Source: JAAYJK01 sp964501655
GTDB lineage: Bacteria; Bacillota; Syntrophomonadia; Syntrophomonadales; Syntrophomonadaceae
Assembly: GCA_964501655.1 (NCBI GenBank)
Contig: CAZCTN010000007.1
Coordinates: forward strand, 49,032-113,031
Length of the DNA stretch: 64,000 bases
Direction of reading: 5' to 3'
In this document: in pieces, positions 42,899 through 52,006 of the stretch
Layout of the letters: every line of letters starts with the position of its first letter
How positions within the stretch are numbered: the stretch's first letter is position 1
The notes under the pieces: generated by a model
Seen by the model: the letters and a program-made list of their open reading frames with translations, nothing else
What the model was told of the DNA's origin: nothing
The model's database searches: none
Position numbers and translations under genes: made by a program

Positions 42899-43876
42899 AT
42901 GGGAAAACCAAAGAGAATAAGCTTAAAAGAAGCTGGGGGTCTGATCAAAGACGGTGATATGTTGTCGTTCAGCGGATTTACTATCTGGAGACGTCCAATG
43001 GCCCTGATTTGCGAATTGGTCAGGCAGGGTAAAAAAGATCTGCATCTCTTCGAGGTTAATGGAGGAACTCATACTGAAGTGCTGGCCGGTGCAGGTGCGG
43101 TCAAGATGTGGGAATCCTGCTGGGTTGGACATGAGCTCTACGGTAAACTGGGCGAAGGTATGGCGCGGGGACAGGTCGAGGGTACCATACTGATAGAAGA
43201 CTACAGCCATGCTCAAGTTGTGGCGCGCTTGCTAGCTGGAGCTTACGGTCTGCCCTTCTTTCCTACTGCTCTCTCAATGGGCACGGATATTCTTAATCCC
43301 AAATTCGATATGCTGGGGAAAGCAGGATTGAGAGACGGCTCCAATCCCAAGATTCCCTTGAAAAAATATGATACCATCAAGGACCCCATGTATGACATGG
43401 GAGAACTGCTTTTGATGCCGGCGGCTAATCCCGACTGGGCATTGGTTTATGCATCCCAGGTAGGTGACGAAGGAACCGTTAGAGTATTAGGACAGACTTA
43501 TGTGGACCAGGAAGTCATCAAAGCTGCCGATAAAGTAATAGTAATCGCTGAAGAAATAGTGCCGGACAGCTATCTCAGACAGGAACCGGAGAAGAATATT
43601 GCCCCGGGTTATGCTATTGACTATGTAGTCGAATGCCCATGGGGAGCCCATCCCACCGGGTCTCAATATTTCTATGATGTTGATGCCGATTTCATCCGGC
43701 AGTTCTATGCTGCCTCCAAGAGCAAAGCTGCATACGATGAGTGGGCAAAAGAGTGGATATTTGGCGTAGATAGCCACGAACAGTATTTGGAGAAGCTGGG
43801 GGCCAACAGACTGGAAAACCTGAAAGCTAATTCTGTTCTGGGTTATTCAACTACCATGAAGAGGGGGTCGAGATAA
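42899..43876 (+). CDS. Acyl-CoA:acetate CoA-transferase-like subunit A (copy 1)
   Basis: A 325-residue family I CoA-transferase alpha subunit of the glutaconate CoA-transferase (GctA) type. It begins with RISLKEAGGLIKDGDMLSFS and has GTHTEVLAGAG and GDEGTVRVLG. With the next gene it should activate an acid such as butyrate using acetyl-CoA, avoiding ATP cost. GGAGGAGG lies 7 bp upstream. It directly abuts the B subunit gene (stop then ATG with no gap). The actual acid is not evident. Confidence 0.9.
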   Translation: MGKPKRISLKEAGGLIKDGDMLSFSGFTIWRRPMALICELVRQGKKDLHLFEVNGGTHTEVLAGAGAVKMWESCWVGHELYGKLGEGMARGQVEGTILIEDYSHAQVVARLLAGAYGLPFFPTALSMGTDILNPKFDMLGKAGLRDGSNPKIPLKKYDTIKDPMYDMGELLLMPAANPDWALVYASQVGDEGTVRVLGQTYVDQEVIKAADKVIVIAEEIVPDSYLRQEPEKNIAPGYAIDYVVECPWGAHPTGSQYFYDVDADFIRQFYAASKSKAAYDEWAKEWIFGVDSHEQYLEKLGANRLENLKANSVLGYSTTMKRGSR

Positions 43877-44677
43877 ATGACTAAGGAATACGCAAAAAAT
43901 TATAAACCGATTGACCTCCTGGCGGTAGCAGCAGCCAGGGAAGTTAATGATGGAGATGTGGTTTTCGCGGGAACCGGACTTCCCATGCTGGCCATAGCCC
44001 TGGCTCAGCTGACCAATGCTCCTGAAGCGGCTTGCATCTATGAAGCGGGCAGCATTGACGGAAGGCCCATAGACCTGCCTACCTCAGTGGGGGATTCTCG
44101 CTGCGCTTACCAGTCTTCTATGGCAGCTGGTCTGACCGAAGCATTCTATGGTCAGCTGCATTGCGGCTATGTTGATCTGGCCTTCCTGGGTGGCGCCGAA
44201 ATCGACAAGTATGGCAATGTAAATACCACCGTGGTGGGTGACTATTCAGCCCCCAGCAAGAGATTTACCGGCAGCGGGGGGAATCCGGACATCAATTCAC
44301 TGGCCCGGAGAACCGTATTCATCATGGTTCAAGAAAAACGGCGTTTCAAAGAAAACGTTGATTATATAACCTCACCGGGATGGCGTCTGCCCAAGTGGCC
44401 TTCAGGTGAAATGGTGCCTAGACAGGAAATATATGGAAAGTTCTTCCGGGGAGGACCTTCCGCGGTAATAACCAATATGGGAGTTTTTCGCTTTGATGAT
44501 AATGGCGAAATCTATCTGGATACTGTGCATCCGGGCTTTACTCCTGAACAGGTCAAAGAAAACTGCCTGTTTGATCTGAATATCTCCCGGTGCAAAGGTG
44601 AGACTGAGCCCCCTACGGTCCAGGATATCGATCTGCTATACAACACAGTGGACCCGGAGGGCATTTTCTTACCATAA
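43877..44677 (+). CDS. Acyl-CoA:acetate CoA-transferase-like subunit B (copy 1)
   Basis: A 266-residue beta subunit of the same transferase. The catalytic glutamate is expected in IYEAGSIDGRP (about residues 54-64). GGAEIDKYGNVNTT and TGSGGNPDINSLARR are also family features. It ends the first operon, followed by a strong terminator. Its counterpart in the second operon is at 48685. Confidence 0.9.
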   Translation: MTKEYAKNYKPIDLLAVAAAREVNDGDVVFAGTGLPMLAIALAQLTNAPEAACIYEAGSIDGRPIDLPTSVGDSRCAYQSSMAAGLTEAFYGQLHCGYVDLAFLGGAEIDKYGNVNTTVVGDYSAPSKRFTGSGGNPDINSLARRTVFIMVQEKRRFKENVDYITSPGWRLPKWPSGEMVPRQEIYGKFFRGGPSAVITNMGVFRFDDNGEIYLDTVHPGFTPEQVKENCLFDLNISRCKGETEPPTVQDIDLLYNTVDPEGIFLP

Positions 44678-44715
44678 CTTAGGACCCCCTTTAATATAAC
44701 CCTCTTAATGTTTGT

Positions 44716-44765
44716 GCACGACTTCAAGCAAATAAACACTTAGTTGAAGTCGTGCCTTTTCTTTT
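44716..44765 (+). terminator. Terminator of the first beta-oxidation operon
   Basis: GCACGACTTCAA (44716-44727) pairs perfectly with TTGAAGTCGTGC (44744-44755), then CTTTTCTTTT. Confidence 0.9.
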
Positions 44766-44860
44766 GAATAAATAAGGGAGATCAAGGTTAAACGTAATAG
44801 AAGGAAAAAGAGAGGGTTTAGTTTACCCAGGTATTAATAATCCTAGGGGGGGTGTTTATT

Positions 44861-46240
44861 TTGGACTGGGACATGTTGGAGGAATTGTTTGAACAGAATA
44901 GCTACATGGCAGTAATATTCCTGGATTGCCAGGGAGTGGTTAGATATACCAACCAAACCTATTTGGAGATCCTGAATCTGCCCCGGAATCAGGTAATTGG
45001 CCGGCATATACTTGAAATTACCCCTCATAGCCGGGCTTATGTTACTTTACAGACCGGGAAAGCCAAAGTCGGGTATGAATGGGTTGTAAACGGACATCAT
45101 ACTTTGGGCACAGCTTTGCCAATTTTTGAGGGGAATAGGGTGGTCGGTGTTTTTGGCTATACTGTTTTCTTAAACATATGGGATGGGAAAAACATATTGG
45201 ATGAGATTTTATACAATCTTAATATGTATAAAGATGAAATCGACCGACTGCACCGTGCAGCATATACATTTGAAGATATTTACTATGATAGCAAAGCCAT
45301 GTCCGAGGTCATTATATTAGCCCAGCAGGTAGCCAACCATCCCCTTACTACGGTGCTTATCACCGGTGAAAGCGGCACCGGGAAGGAACTGTTGGCTCAT
45401 GCCATACACAATGCCAGCCGGCGCTGTCAAAGACCATTTATCCGGGTGAATTGCGCCGCCATTCCCGAAAATCTATTGGAATCCGAACTATTCGGATATG
45501 AAGAAGGGGCGTATACCGGAGCCAAAAAGGGCGGTAAACTGGGCAAGTTTGAGTTGGCCGATATGGGCACGGTTTTTCTGGATGAGATTGCCGAGGTGCC
45601 GCTCAATATGCAGAGCAAACTGCTGTATGTGCTTCAGGAACAGGTAGTGGAAAGGTTAGGCGGAGTAGACCCCAGTAAAATCAATGTAAGGGTTATCGCG
45701 GCTACCAATCGCGACCTGGAAGGAATGGTTAATAACGGAAGTTTCCGTCAGGATTTATATTACCGTTTAAATGTGGTGCATATAAAAATTCCTCCTTTAA
45801 GATACCGGGTGGAAGATATAAGACTGATAACACCCCATATAATAAACACTCTGAGCCGCCGCTTGAACATTGCTGAAAGAACAATCGATGATAAGGCATT
45901 GAGTATGCTATGTAAATACAACTGGCCGGGTAATGTAAGGGAACTGGAAAATGTACTGGAAAGAAGTTTGATTATCGCGGAAATGGACGGAGCCAGGGTA
46001 TTATCATCCCGGCACATAACTATACCGGATGTAAAATTCGATTTGCGCCATCTAGCTGAAGATAAGAGCCTGAAAAACATGTTGGAGGAATATGAAAAGA
46101 TAATCCTGATTCAAGCTTTGGAAAAATACCGTTTTGATGTTCCTAAAGCGGCCCGGCAGCTTAACCTGGACCCTTCTTCGCTATATAGAAAACTGAGAAA
46201 ATTCGGTATATCCGTAAAAAGAGAGTATTCTATTCATTAG
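44861..46240 (+). CDS. Sigma-54-dependent transcriptional activator (PAS-AAA-HTH)
   Basis: An enhancer-binding protein of about 459 residues. One PAS domain lies at about 5-110. The AAA+ domain has GESGTGKE, MGTVFLDEIAEVP and FRQDLYYRLNV. The C-terminal helix-turn-helix has VPKAARQLNLDPSSLYRKLR. The sigma-54-contacting loop reads GAYTGA (216-221) instead of GAFTGA. The frame opens at GTG 44852, but AGGGGGG at 44845-44851 favours TTG 44861; ATG 44873 is another option. It lies between the two fatty-acid operons. Two matching palindromes and a sigma-54 promoter follow within 220 bp of its stop, so it probably drives the second operon. Confidence 0.93.
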   Translation: MDWDMLEELFEQNSYMAVIFLDCQGVVRYTNQTYLEILNLPRNQVIGRHILEITPHSRAYVTLQTGKAKVGYEWVVNGHHTLGTALPIFEGNRVVGVFGYTVFLNIWDGKNILDEILYNLNMYKDEIDRLHRAAYTFEDIYYDSKAMSEVIILAQQVANHPLTTVLITGESGTGKELLAHAIHNASRRCQRPFIRVNCAAIPENLLESELFGYEEGAYTGAKKGGKLGKFELADMGTVFLDEIAEVPLNMQSKLLYVLQEQVVERLGGVDPSKINVRVIAATNRDLEGMVNNGSFRQDLYYRLNVVHIKIPPLRYRVEDIRLITPHIINTLSRRLNIAERTIDDKALSMLCKYNWPGNVRELENVLERSLIIAEMDGARVLSSRHITIPDVKFDLRHLAEDKSLKNMLEEYEKIILIQALEKYRFDVPKAARQLNLDPSSLYRKLRKFGISVKREYSIH

Positions 46241-46244
46241 AGCA

Positions 46245-46289
46245 TAGCATTTTTGCCAAATACCCTTTAAGGCACTGGCAGATTTGCCA
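46245..46289 (+). promoter_or_regulatory. Two tandem upstream activator sites
   Basis: TAGCA-TTTT-TGCCA (46245-46258) and TGGCA-GATT-TGCCA (46276-46289) share half-sites and 4-bp spacing and are 31 bp apart, three helical turns. They differ from the GTTGC sites of the first activator. Confidence 0.68.
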
Positions 46290-46438
46290 CAAAGCTCTTA
46301 TCCTTGCTAGAGCACTTTGATCAAGCCTGAATGCGATTCCTTAAAAAACTATGGTATAAATACCAGAAATTCCAAAAACAGAATTATTATTAAGAGCCAG
46401 GGTCCTGTCTTTATGGGGATTCTGGCGCTTGTTTTTTC

Positions 46439-46454
46439 TGGCACGCAAATTGCT
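46439..46454 (+). promoter_or_regulatory. Sigma-54 promoter of the second beta-oxidation operon
   Basis: TGGCACGCAAATTGCT matches the full -24/-12 consensus with GG and GC 10 bp apart. The first gene begins about 90 bp downstream. Confidence 0.92.
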
Positions 46455-46545
46455 AATTCAATAATTAGTACAGATGGAGGGAGGGGAATGTTTAAGGATG
46501 GATACCTGATCACCGAAATAATTTAACCTGAAGGAGGGAAAAGTT

Positions 46546-47688
46546 TTGAGTTTTGGTTTTACTTACAATGAAGACCAGCTGGCATTGCAGCGCACGGTGC
46601 GCAAGTTTGCTGAAAATGAGATTGTCCCGGTCCGGCATGATTATGACGAATCAGAAGAGTTCCCTTGGCCGGAGGTCAAGAAAATGCATGATCTGGGCAT
46701 ATTCTGCATGAATGCACCAGAAAAATACAACGGGATGATCTTTGGCAATCTTACCCTTTGCATGGTTTGCGAAGAACTTAGCCGGGCCTGTTTGGGTATA
46801 GGAATAACTCCTATGGTGAATATGCTGGCTTCAGAACCGGTTCTCTATGGCGGCAATGAGGAGCAGTGGGAGTGGTGGTACCCGAGAATTTGCGACCAGG
46901 GAAAGCTGGCTGCCTATGCAGTAACTGAGCCTGGTGCCGGTTCTGACGTGGCGGGAGTATCTACCTCCGCCAGGAAGGACGGGGATTACTATATCTTAAA
47001 TGGCAGCAAATGTTTCATAACCAACGGTCGGCATGCTTCTCAATTGTGCGTTCTGGCTACCCATGACAAGAGCAAAGGCAATCGGGCCCAATCATTTTTC
47101 ATAGTGGATACCAGTACAGAAGGGGTGTCTTTTGGGAAAAGCGAGCATAAAATGGGCATGCGCTGTTCGGAAACCTCCGAAGTTATTCTTGACCACGTGA
47201 AAGTACACAAGAAATGGCGGGTGGGAGAAGAAGGGGATGGTTTTAAGCTGGCCATGAAATCCTTTAATTCTTCCCGGCCTTTTATCGCATCGGCCTCGGT
47301 TGGAGTAGCCACCGGTGCTTTTGAATTCGCCCGGGATTACGCCAAGGAAAGAAAGGCATTCGGCAAACCTATTGCCAGTTTCCAGGCCATTCAATTCATG
47401 CTGGCCGATATGGCCATGGAAATCGAAGCATCACGACTGCTATGGCAAAAAGCCGCCTGGCTGTTGGATGAAGGACTGATGGCGGCAGAACTGTCAGCTA
47501 TTTGCAAATGCTACGCAGCCGATGTGGCCATGAAAGTTACTACTGATGCGGTACAGATACTGGGAGGATACGGATTCTGCCGGGATTATCCGGTGGAAAA
47601 AATGATGAGAGACGCCAAGATATTGCAGATTTTTGAAGGCACTGCGCAGATACAGCGAGTAATAATCGCTAAAGACGTTCTTTCCTAG
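46546..47688 (+). CDS. Acyl-CoA dehydrogenase (copy 2)
   Basis: A 380-residue flavin dehydrogenase, first gene of the second operon. It has KLAAYAVTEPGAGSDVAG, SKCFITNGRHASQ, the FGKPIASFQAIQFMLADM segment, LGGYGFCRDYPVEKMMRD and the catalytic glutamate in QIFEGTAQIQRVIIAKDV. It is a distant paralogue of the enzyme at 41605, so a different chain length or a branched acyl-CoA is possible. It starts at TTG behind GAAGGAGGG. Confidence 0.94.
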   Translation: MSFGFTYNEDQLALQRTVRKFAENEIVPVRHDYDESEEFPWPEVKKMHDLGIFCMNAPEKYNGMIFGNLTLCMVCEELSRACLGIGITPMVNMLASEPVLYGGNEEQWEWWYPRICDQGKLAAYAVTEPGAGSDVAGVSTSARKDGDYYILNGSKCFITNGRHASQLCVLATHDKSKGNRAQSFFIVDTSTEGVSFGKSEHKMGMRCSETSEVILDHVKVHKKWRVGEEGDGFKLAMKSFNSSRPFIASASVGVATGAFEFARDYAKERKAFGKPIASFQAIQFMLADMAMEIEASRLLWQKAAWLLDEGLMAAELSAICKCYAADVAMKVTTDAVQILGGYGFCRDYPVEKMMRDAKILQIFEGTAQIQRVIIAKDVLS

Positions 47689-47722
47689 AGATATAAGAAT
47701 TATTTGAAGGAGGGGAATCTAT

Positions 47723-48679
47723 ATGAAGTTTGAACCTATTCCGATTCGGAAGGGGAAAGCTAAACCGCCGACCTACAAAGTTATGACGGCCCGGGATGCC
47801 ATCTCGGAATATATCCATGATGGCTGCTACCTGGGAATGTCAGTAAGTGCAGCTCCCGCTGCCTTGATCTGGGAAATCGTTCGCCAGAGGGATAGAATAA
47901 AAAACCTTAGTCTAAGTATCACCAGTCAGATAGGAATGTCATCGGCTTTGATCGGCTCGGGGCTGGTCAACAAGATTGAGATGGCTTATAACTGGGGCGG
48001 TATCGAAGGTGAGGATAAAGTCTTCCGGCGGGCAGTTGAAAAAGGCATCCCCCGCCCACTGGAAGTTGAAGATTACAGCAACTATGGCTGTGCCATGAGA
48101 TGGGAAGCTGGTTCCCTGGGCCTGGATTTCATGCCGGTTAAATCCCAGCTAGGCTCGGATATTATTGAGAATAATCCTCGGATTAAAGTCATTGATGATC
48201 CCTATACCGGAAAGCCGGTATCACTAGTGCCGGCTTCAACTCCCGATGTTGGTATTATGCATTGCGCCCGGGCTGATGAAATAGGAAATGTCCAATGTTT
48301 GGGTTTGTATGGTAATACTGATCTTCTGGCCAGAGCGGCTAGGAAGGTCATTGTCAGTGTGGAAGAAATTGTTACCCAGGCTGAGATCCGTCGTATGCCC
48401 AACCTTACCGTGATTCCATACTACTATGTAGACGCCGTGGTACATGCACCTTTCGGAGCTCACTGGCGCGAATCAAGTTTCTACTATCATCATGATTTGC
48501 CTTTCGGATTGGATGCGTACCGTCAATTTGCCACCCAGGAAGGTTTTGAAGCCTGGGCGGAAAAATATATCCATGGCACCAAAGATTGGGATGAATACTG
48601 TCAATTAATCGGTTATGATCGTCTCAATCGCTTGAAAAGCAGTGAAAACAAATATCAAAAATTTGGAGAGGTGAGGTGA
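47723..48679 (+). CDS. Family I CoA-transferase subunit A (copy 2)
   Basis: A 318-residue GctA-like alpha subunit. It has VMTARDAISEYIHDGCYLGM near the N-terminus and the DEIGNVQCLG segment where the copy at 42899 has DEGTVRVLG. It is a clear but distant paralogue of the copy at 42899. It follows the dehydrogenase by 34 bp behind GAAGGAGGGG and ends at the ribosome site of the B subunit. Together they should load the acid substrate with CoA; specificity is not evident. Confidence 0.88.
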   Translation: MKFEPIPIRKGKAKPPTYKVMTARDAISEYIHDGCYLGMSVSAAPAALIWEIVRQRDRIKNLSLSITSQIGMSSALIGSGLVNKIEMAYNWGGIEGEDKVFRRAVEKGIPRPLEVEDYSNYGCAMRWEAGSLGLDFMPVKSQLGSDIIENNPRIKVIDDPYTGKPVSLVPASTPDVGIMHCARADEIGNVQCLGLYGNTDLLARAARKVIVSVEEIVTQAEIRRMPNLTVIPYYYVDAVVHAPFGAHWRESSFYYHHDLPFGLDAYRQFATQEGFEAWAEKYIHGTKDWDEYCQLIGYDRLNRLKSSENKYQKFGEVR

Positions 48680-48684
48680 TATTA

Positions 48685-49557
48685 ATGGCTGAGTATGCAA
48701 AAGATTACTCTCTGCCGGAATTGATGGCGGCTTCTGTAGCCCGGGAAATAAATGATGGAGAATTATGCTTCATAGGGGTAGGAATGCCACTGATGGCTGC
48801 TACCGTGGCCAAGTTCACCCACGCCCCCAATTTTAATATGATGGTGGAATACGGGGCAGTCGGGCCCTCTCCCAGAAGATTGCCGATGTGTGTGAATTGC
48901 GCCGTAAACTGTGAAAGGGCATATTATACCGGAAGTCAGAGGGAAGTAATGGGAGCCCAGCAAAATGGTTATGTAGATGCTGCCTGTATAAGCGGGGCCC
49001 AGATAGATAAATTTGGCAACCTTAATTCTACCTGTATTGGAGACTATCAAAACCCTAAAGTCAGGCTGGCCGGAAGCGGGGGGGCCAATGACCTGGCCTC
49101 TTCTGCCAACCGCACTATAATTATGATGCGCCAGGACGGCCGTAATTTTGTTAATAAAATCGATTATATTACTTCTCCCGGACATCTAAACGGTCCGGGT
49201 GCCCGCGAAAAGGCCGGACTGCTTGGGGGAGGGCCTCACGTGGTAGTTACCACCATGGGAATATATCGTTTCGATAACGAGAGCCGGGAGATGTACCTGG
49301 AGAAGATTCATCCGGGAGTCAAGCTGGAAAACATTTTAAAGTCGATACAATGGGATCTGGCGGTATCGCCTAATCTGGTGGAAACTGAACCCCCTACCGA
49401 GGAACAGGTAATGGTGATGAGAACCCTGGATCCGCTGAAAGTGTATCTGGGCACCGGAAGGGATCTCTTGGCCGGAGACTTCGAGGCTTTTATGAAGATG
49501 TTTGAAAACAGCTGGGAACCCATGAACAAGTTAATGCGAAGTAAAGGAATGATATAA
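48685..49557 (+). CDS. Family I CoA-transferase subunit B (copy 2)
   Basis: A 290-residue GctB-like beta subunit, with the catalytic glutamate expected in MMVEYGAVGP, and AQIDKFGNLNST and LAGSGGANDLASSANR. ATG 48685 follows GAGGTGAGGTG. The frame also contains an upstream GTG at 48676 that overlaps the A gene. It is about 20 residues longer at the C-terminus than the copy at 43877. Confidence 0.88.
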   Translation: MAEYAKDYSLPELMAASVAREINDGELCFIGVGMPLMAATVAKFTHAPNFNMMVEYGAVGPSPRRLPMCVNCAVNCERAYYTGSQREVMGAQQNGYVDAACISGAQIDKFGNLNSTCIGDYQNPKVRLAGSGGANDLASSANRTIIMMRQDGRNFVNKIDYITSPGHLNGPGAREKAGLLGGGPHVVVTTMGIYRFDNESREMYLEKIHPGVKLENILKSIQWDLAVSPNLVETEPPTEEQVMVMRTLDPLKVYLGTGRDLLAGDFEAFMKMFENSWEPMNKLMRSKGMI

Positions 49558-49575
49558 GAAAGAGGAGGAGATGAG

Positions 49576-50433
49576 ATGGCGATAAAGAAGCTTGGCGTCC
49601 TGGGAGCAGGTACCATGGGAGCGGGAATCGCTCAGGTTGGCGCCCAGGCCGGCCTGCAGGTTACTCTGGTTGATTTGGACCAGAAGTTTTTAGACCAGGC
49701 CGTAGCAGGGATGAAAAAGAACTGGGAAAAAACCGTTGCCAAAGGCAAGCTCAGTGAAAAAGAAATGAAACAATATCTGGCCAATATTACCAGCAGCTGC
49801 AGCAACAGTGATCTAAAAGATTGTGATTTGCTCATCGAGGTAATTGTTGAAAACATTGATGTGAAGAAAAAAGTATTTAAGGAACTAAATGCGATCTGTT
49901 CGCCGGATACCATTTTTGCTTCTAATACTTCCGGTTTCAGTATAACGGAGATTGGGGTAGCCAGCGGTCGGCCCCAAAAGATGGTGGGGATGCACTTCTT
50001 CAATCCAGTGCCGGTAATGAAATTAGTAGAAGTCATTCCGGGAGTTGAGACCAGCCCTGAAACGGTGGAAACAGCCACTGAAACCTGCCGGGTGATAGGT
50101 AAAACACCGATCCCGGCCAAGGAAGCTCCGGGATTCATTGTGAATCGCTTGCTGGTTCCCTATTTGAATGATGCTGCTCACGCCTACGATGAAGGAGTAG
50201 CTTCGGTAGAAGCCATTGATGAAGCCATGAAACTGGGTGCCAATATGCCCATAGGGCCACTGGCACTATGCGATCTGGTAGGTATCGACGTGCTGTTAAA
50301 TGTAGTGGAGTATTTTTGCCAGGAATTCGGGGATCCCAAATTCCGGCCCGCCCAGGCCCTGAAAAACAAGGTGCGGGCCGGACACTATGGAATAAAAACC
50401 GGCAGAGGTTTTTATGACTATTCCAACAAATGA
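49576..50433 (+). CDS. 3-Hydroxyacyl-CoA dehydrogenase (copy 2)
   Basis: A 285-residue dehydrogenase of the 3-hydroxybutyryl-CoA type. It has VLGAGTMGAGIAQVGAQAG, the MHFFNPVPVMKLVEVIPG catalytic region, EAPGFIVNRLLVPYLNDA and LGANMPIGPLALCDLVGID. It starts behind GAGGAGGAGATG and ends just before dispersed element E. It is the second paralogue in the window, and so duplicates the operon 1 step. Confidence 0.94.
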   Translation: MAIKKLGVLGAGTMGAGIAQVGAQAGLQVTLVDLDQKFLDQAVAGMKKNWEKTVAKGKLSEKEMKQYLANITSSCSNSDLKDCDLLIEVIVENIDVKKKVFKELNAICSPDTIFASNTSGFSITEIGVASGRPQKMVGMHFFNPVPVMKLVEVIPGVETSPETVETATETCRVIGKTPIPAKEAPGFIVNRLLVPYLNDAAHAYDEGVASVEAIDEAMKLGANMPIGPLALCDLVGIDVLLNVVEYFCQEFGDPKFRPAQALKNKVRAGHYGIKTGRGFYDYSNK

Positions 50434-50465
50434 CGATGAAGTAAATTTGGGAGGGGCTGGTATAT

Positions 50466-50545
50466 GTGACGAGGTGGAAAAGATGTCTCTGCTGCTTTAA
50501 TTGATTCAGCCGAACCCCAAAAGGGTTCCTCTATCAGCCCTTCAA
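50466..50545 (+). repeat. Dispersed intergenic element, copy E
   Basis: The core GAGGTGGAAAAGATGTCTC (50471-50489) is followed by TGCTTTAA, a GAACCC-CAAAA-GGGTTC hairpin (about 50512-50528) and CAGCCC, which can pair with GGGCTG at about 50454. It lies inside the second operon, ending 35 bp before the HMGCS-like gene, so it could tune or separate the two halves of the transcript. Confidence 0.58.
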
Positions 50546-50579
50546 CACGGTAAAACAATAGAATAGGAGGTAAGTATGA

Positions 50580-51989
50580 ATGGTTGGAATTACTGGTTTT
50601 GGAGCATATGTTCCCTACAACCGACTTAATAGATCCCACATCAAGGAAACCTTCGGAGCTCCAGTTCCTAAAGGAGAAAAGGCCATTGCCAATTATGATG
50701 AAGACAGTATAACCATGGCCGCTATGGCAGCTTTGGATTGCACTGCCAACCTGGATACCAAAACAATTGATGCGGTGTACTTTGCAACTACCACCGCTCC
50801 TTACAAAGAAAAACAGAGTGCTGCTACTATTGCCGGGGTATTGGATACCCGCACAGATATCAGGACCGCCGATTTCTGCGATTCCTTAAGGGCTGCATCT
50901 TCTGCCCTCCTGGCCGGGATAGACGCAGCCGGACAAGGCTTAAACAGCATAGTGGTGGCAGGCGAATGCAGGTTGGGTTACTCGGCCGGACCTTACGAAA
51001 ATCACTTTGGGGACGGAGCAGCAGCTTTTATGATTGGGGATCAAAAAGTAATTGCCGAGTACATCGACAGCACTAGTATATCGATAGATTTTCATGATCT
51101 GTGGCGGGCTGATAACGAAAGGTTTGTACGCAGCTGGGAAGAAAGGTTTTGTGTCACCCAGGGCTATAATCAGTTTGTCAATGATTCAGTAAAAGGTGTT
51201 TTGAAAAAAACCGGATTAACCCCAGGTGATTTCACTAAGATTGTGATTTACGGAATTACTCCCCGCTATCAGGGTCAGATAGCTGCCAAACTAGGTTTTA
51301 CTCCTGCCCAGATCCAAGACAGCCTATACAATGAGGTGGGAAATACTGGAACGGCTAATGTTCCCATGATGTTGGCCGGGGCATTGGAGCAAGCCAGTCC
51401 CGGAGACTATTTATTACTGGTCAGTTATGGAGAAGGCAGTGATGCCATTGTGTTTAAAGTAAGTGATGAGATCAACAATTTTTCCCCGGGATTAGGCTTA
51501 AAGGGATACCTGGAAAATAAAAAGGCAACCATGAACTATGGAAAATACCTGCGCTGGAGGGAACTTATCGCAACCGAGCCGGCCAAGAGACCGGTGCAAA
51601 AGAGATCATCAGTGCCGGATATGTACCGCAACCGCAAAAAGAACCTGGGATTTTATGGGGTTCGCTGTCAAAATTGCGGAACCGTTCAATTTCCGCCCTC
51701 CCGGGTATGCATTGAATGCCGGAGCATTGATCAGATGGAAGACTACCGGCTTTATGGCCAACCGGCCCGGGTGGCTACCTTTACGGTCGATTATTTGGCC
51801 GAATCATTGGATCCCCCTACCATAGTAGCAGTAGTAGACTTTGAAGGCGGAGGCCGCTTGATATGTTATCTGGTGGATTGTGATCCGGATGAAGTCAAGG
51901 TGGGAATGGAGGTCAAGATGTCGTTTCGCCATATATTCACGGTTGACAGCATCCGGACCTACTTCTGGAAAGCCGTACCAAAACTTTAA
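50580..51989 (+). CDS. HMG-CoA synthase-like condensing enzyme fused to a zinc-ribbon OB-fold (DUF35) domain
   Basis: A 469-residue fusion. Residues 1-320 form a thiolase-fold, HMG-CoA synthase-like domain with NYDEDSITMA, the presumed nucleophile Cys100 in DFCDSLRA, FGDGAAAFMIG and GNTGTANVPMM. Residues 350-469 form an acyl-CoA-associated OB-fold with the zinc ribbon CQNCGTVQFPPSRVCIEC. In archaea separate DUF35 proteins bridge thiolase and HMG-CoA synthase and channel acetoacetyl-CoA. Here the bridge is fused and the thiolase is the next gene. By my unaided alignment the catalytic Glu and His of true HMG-CoA synthase are not conserved (TTTAPY and IYGITPR at those places), so the reaction may differ. 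It might be a beta-ketothiolase module for a branched or aryl substrate. Confidence 0.85.
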   Translation: MVGITGFGAYVPYNRLNRSHIKETFGAPVPKGEKAIANYDEDSITMAAMAALDCTANLDTKTIDAVYFATTTAPYKEKQSAATIAGVLDTRTDIRTADFCDSLRAASSALLAGIDAAGQGLNSIVVAGECRLGYSAGPYENHFGDGAAAFMIGDQKVIAEYIDSTSISIDFHDLWRADNERFVRSWEERFCVTQGYNQFVNDSVKGVLKKTGLTPGDFTKIVIYGITPRYQGQIAAKLGFTPAQIQDSLYNEVGNTGTANVPMMLAGALEQASPGDYLLLVSYGEGSDAIVFKVSDEINNFSPGLGLKGYLENKKATMNYGKYLRWRELIATEPAKRPVQKRSSVPDMYRNRKKNLGFYGVRCQNCGTVQFPPSRVCIECRSIDQMEDYRLYGQPARVATFTVDYLAESLDPPTIVAVVDFEGGGRLICYLVDCDPDEVKVGMEVKMSFRHIFTVDSIRTYFWKAVPKL

Positions 51990-52006
51990 AGACAGGAGGG
52001 AAAGAA

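Noticed and set aside
46317..46526. 69-codon open frame in the second sigma-54 promoter region
   Set aside because: It covers the -24/-12 promoter and starts at an unlikely codon without a ribosome site.
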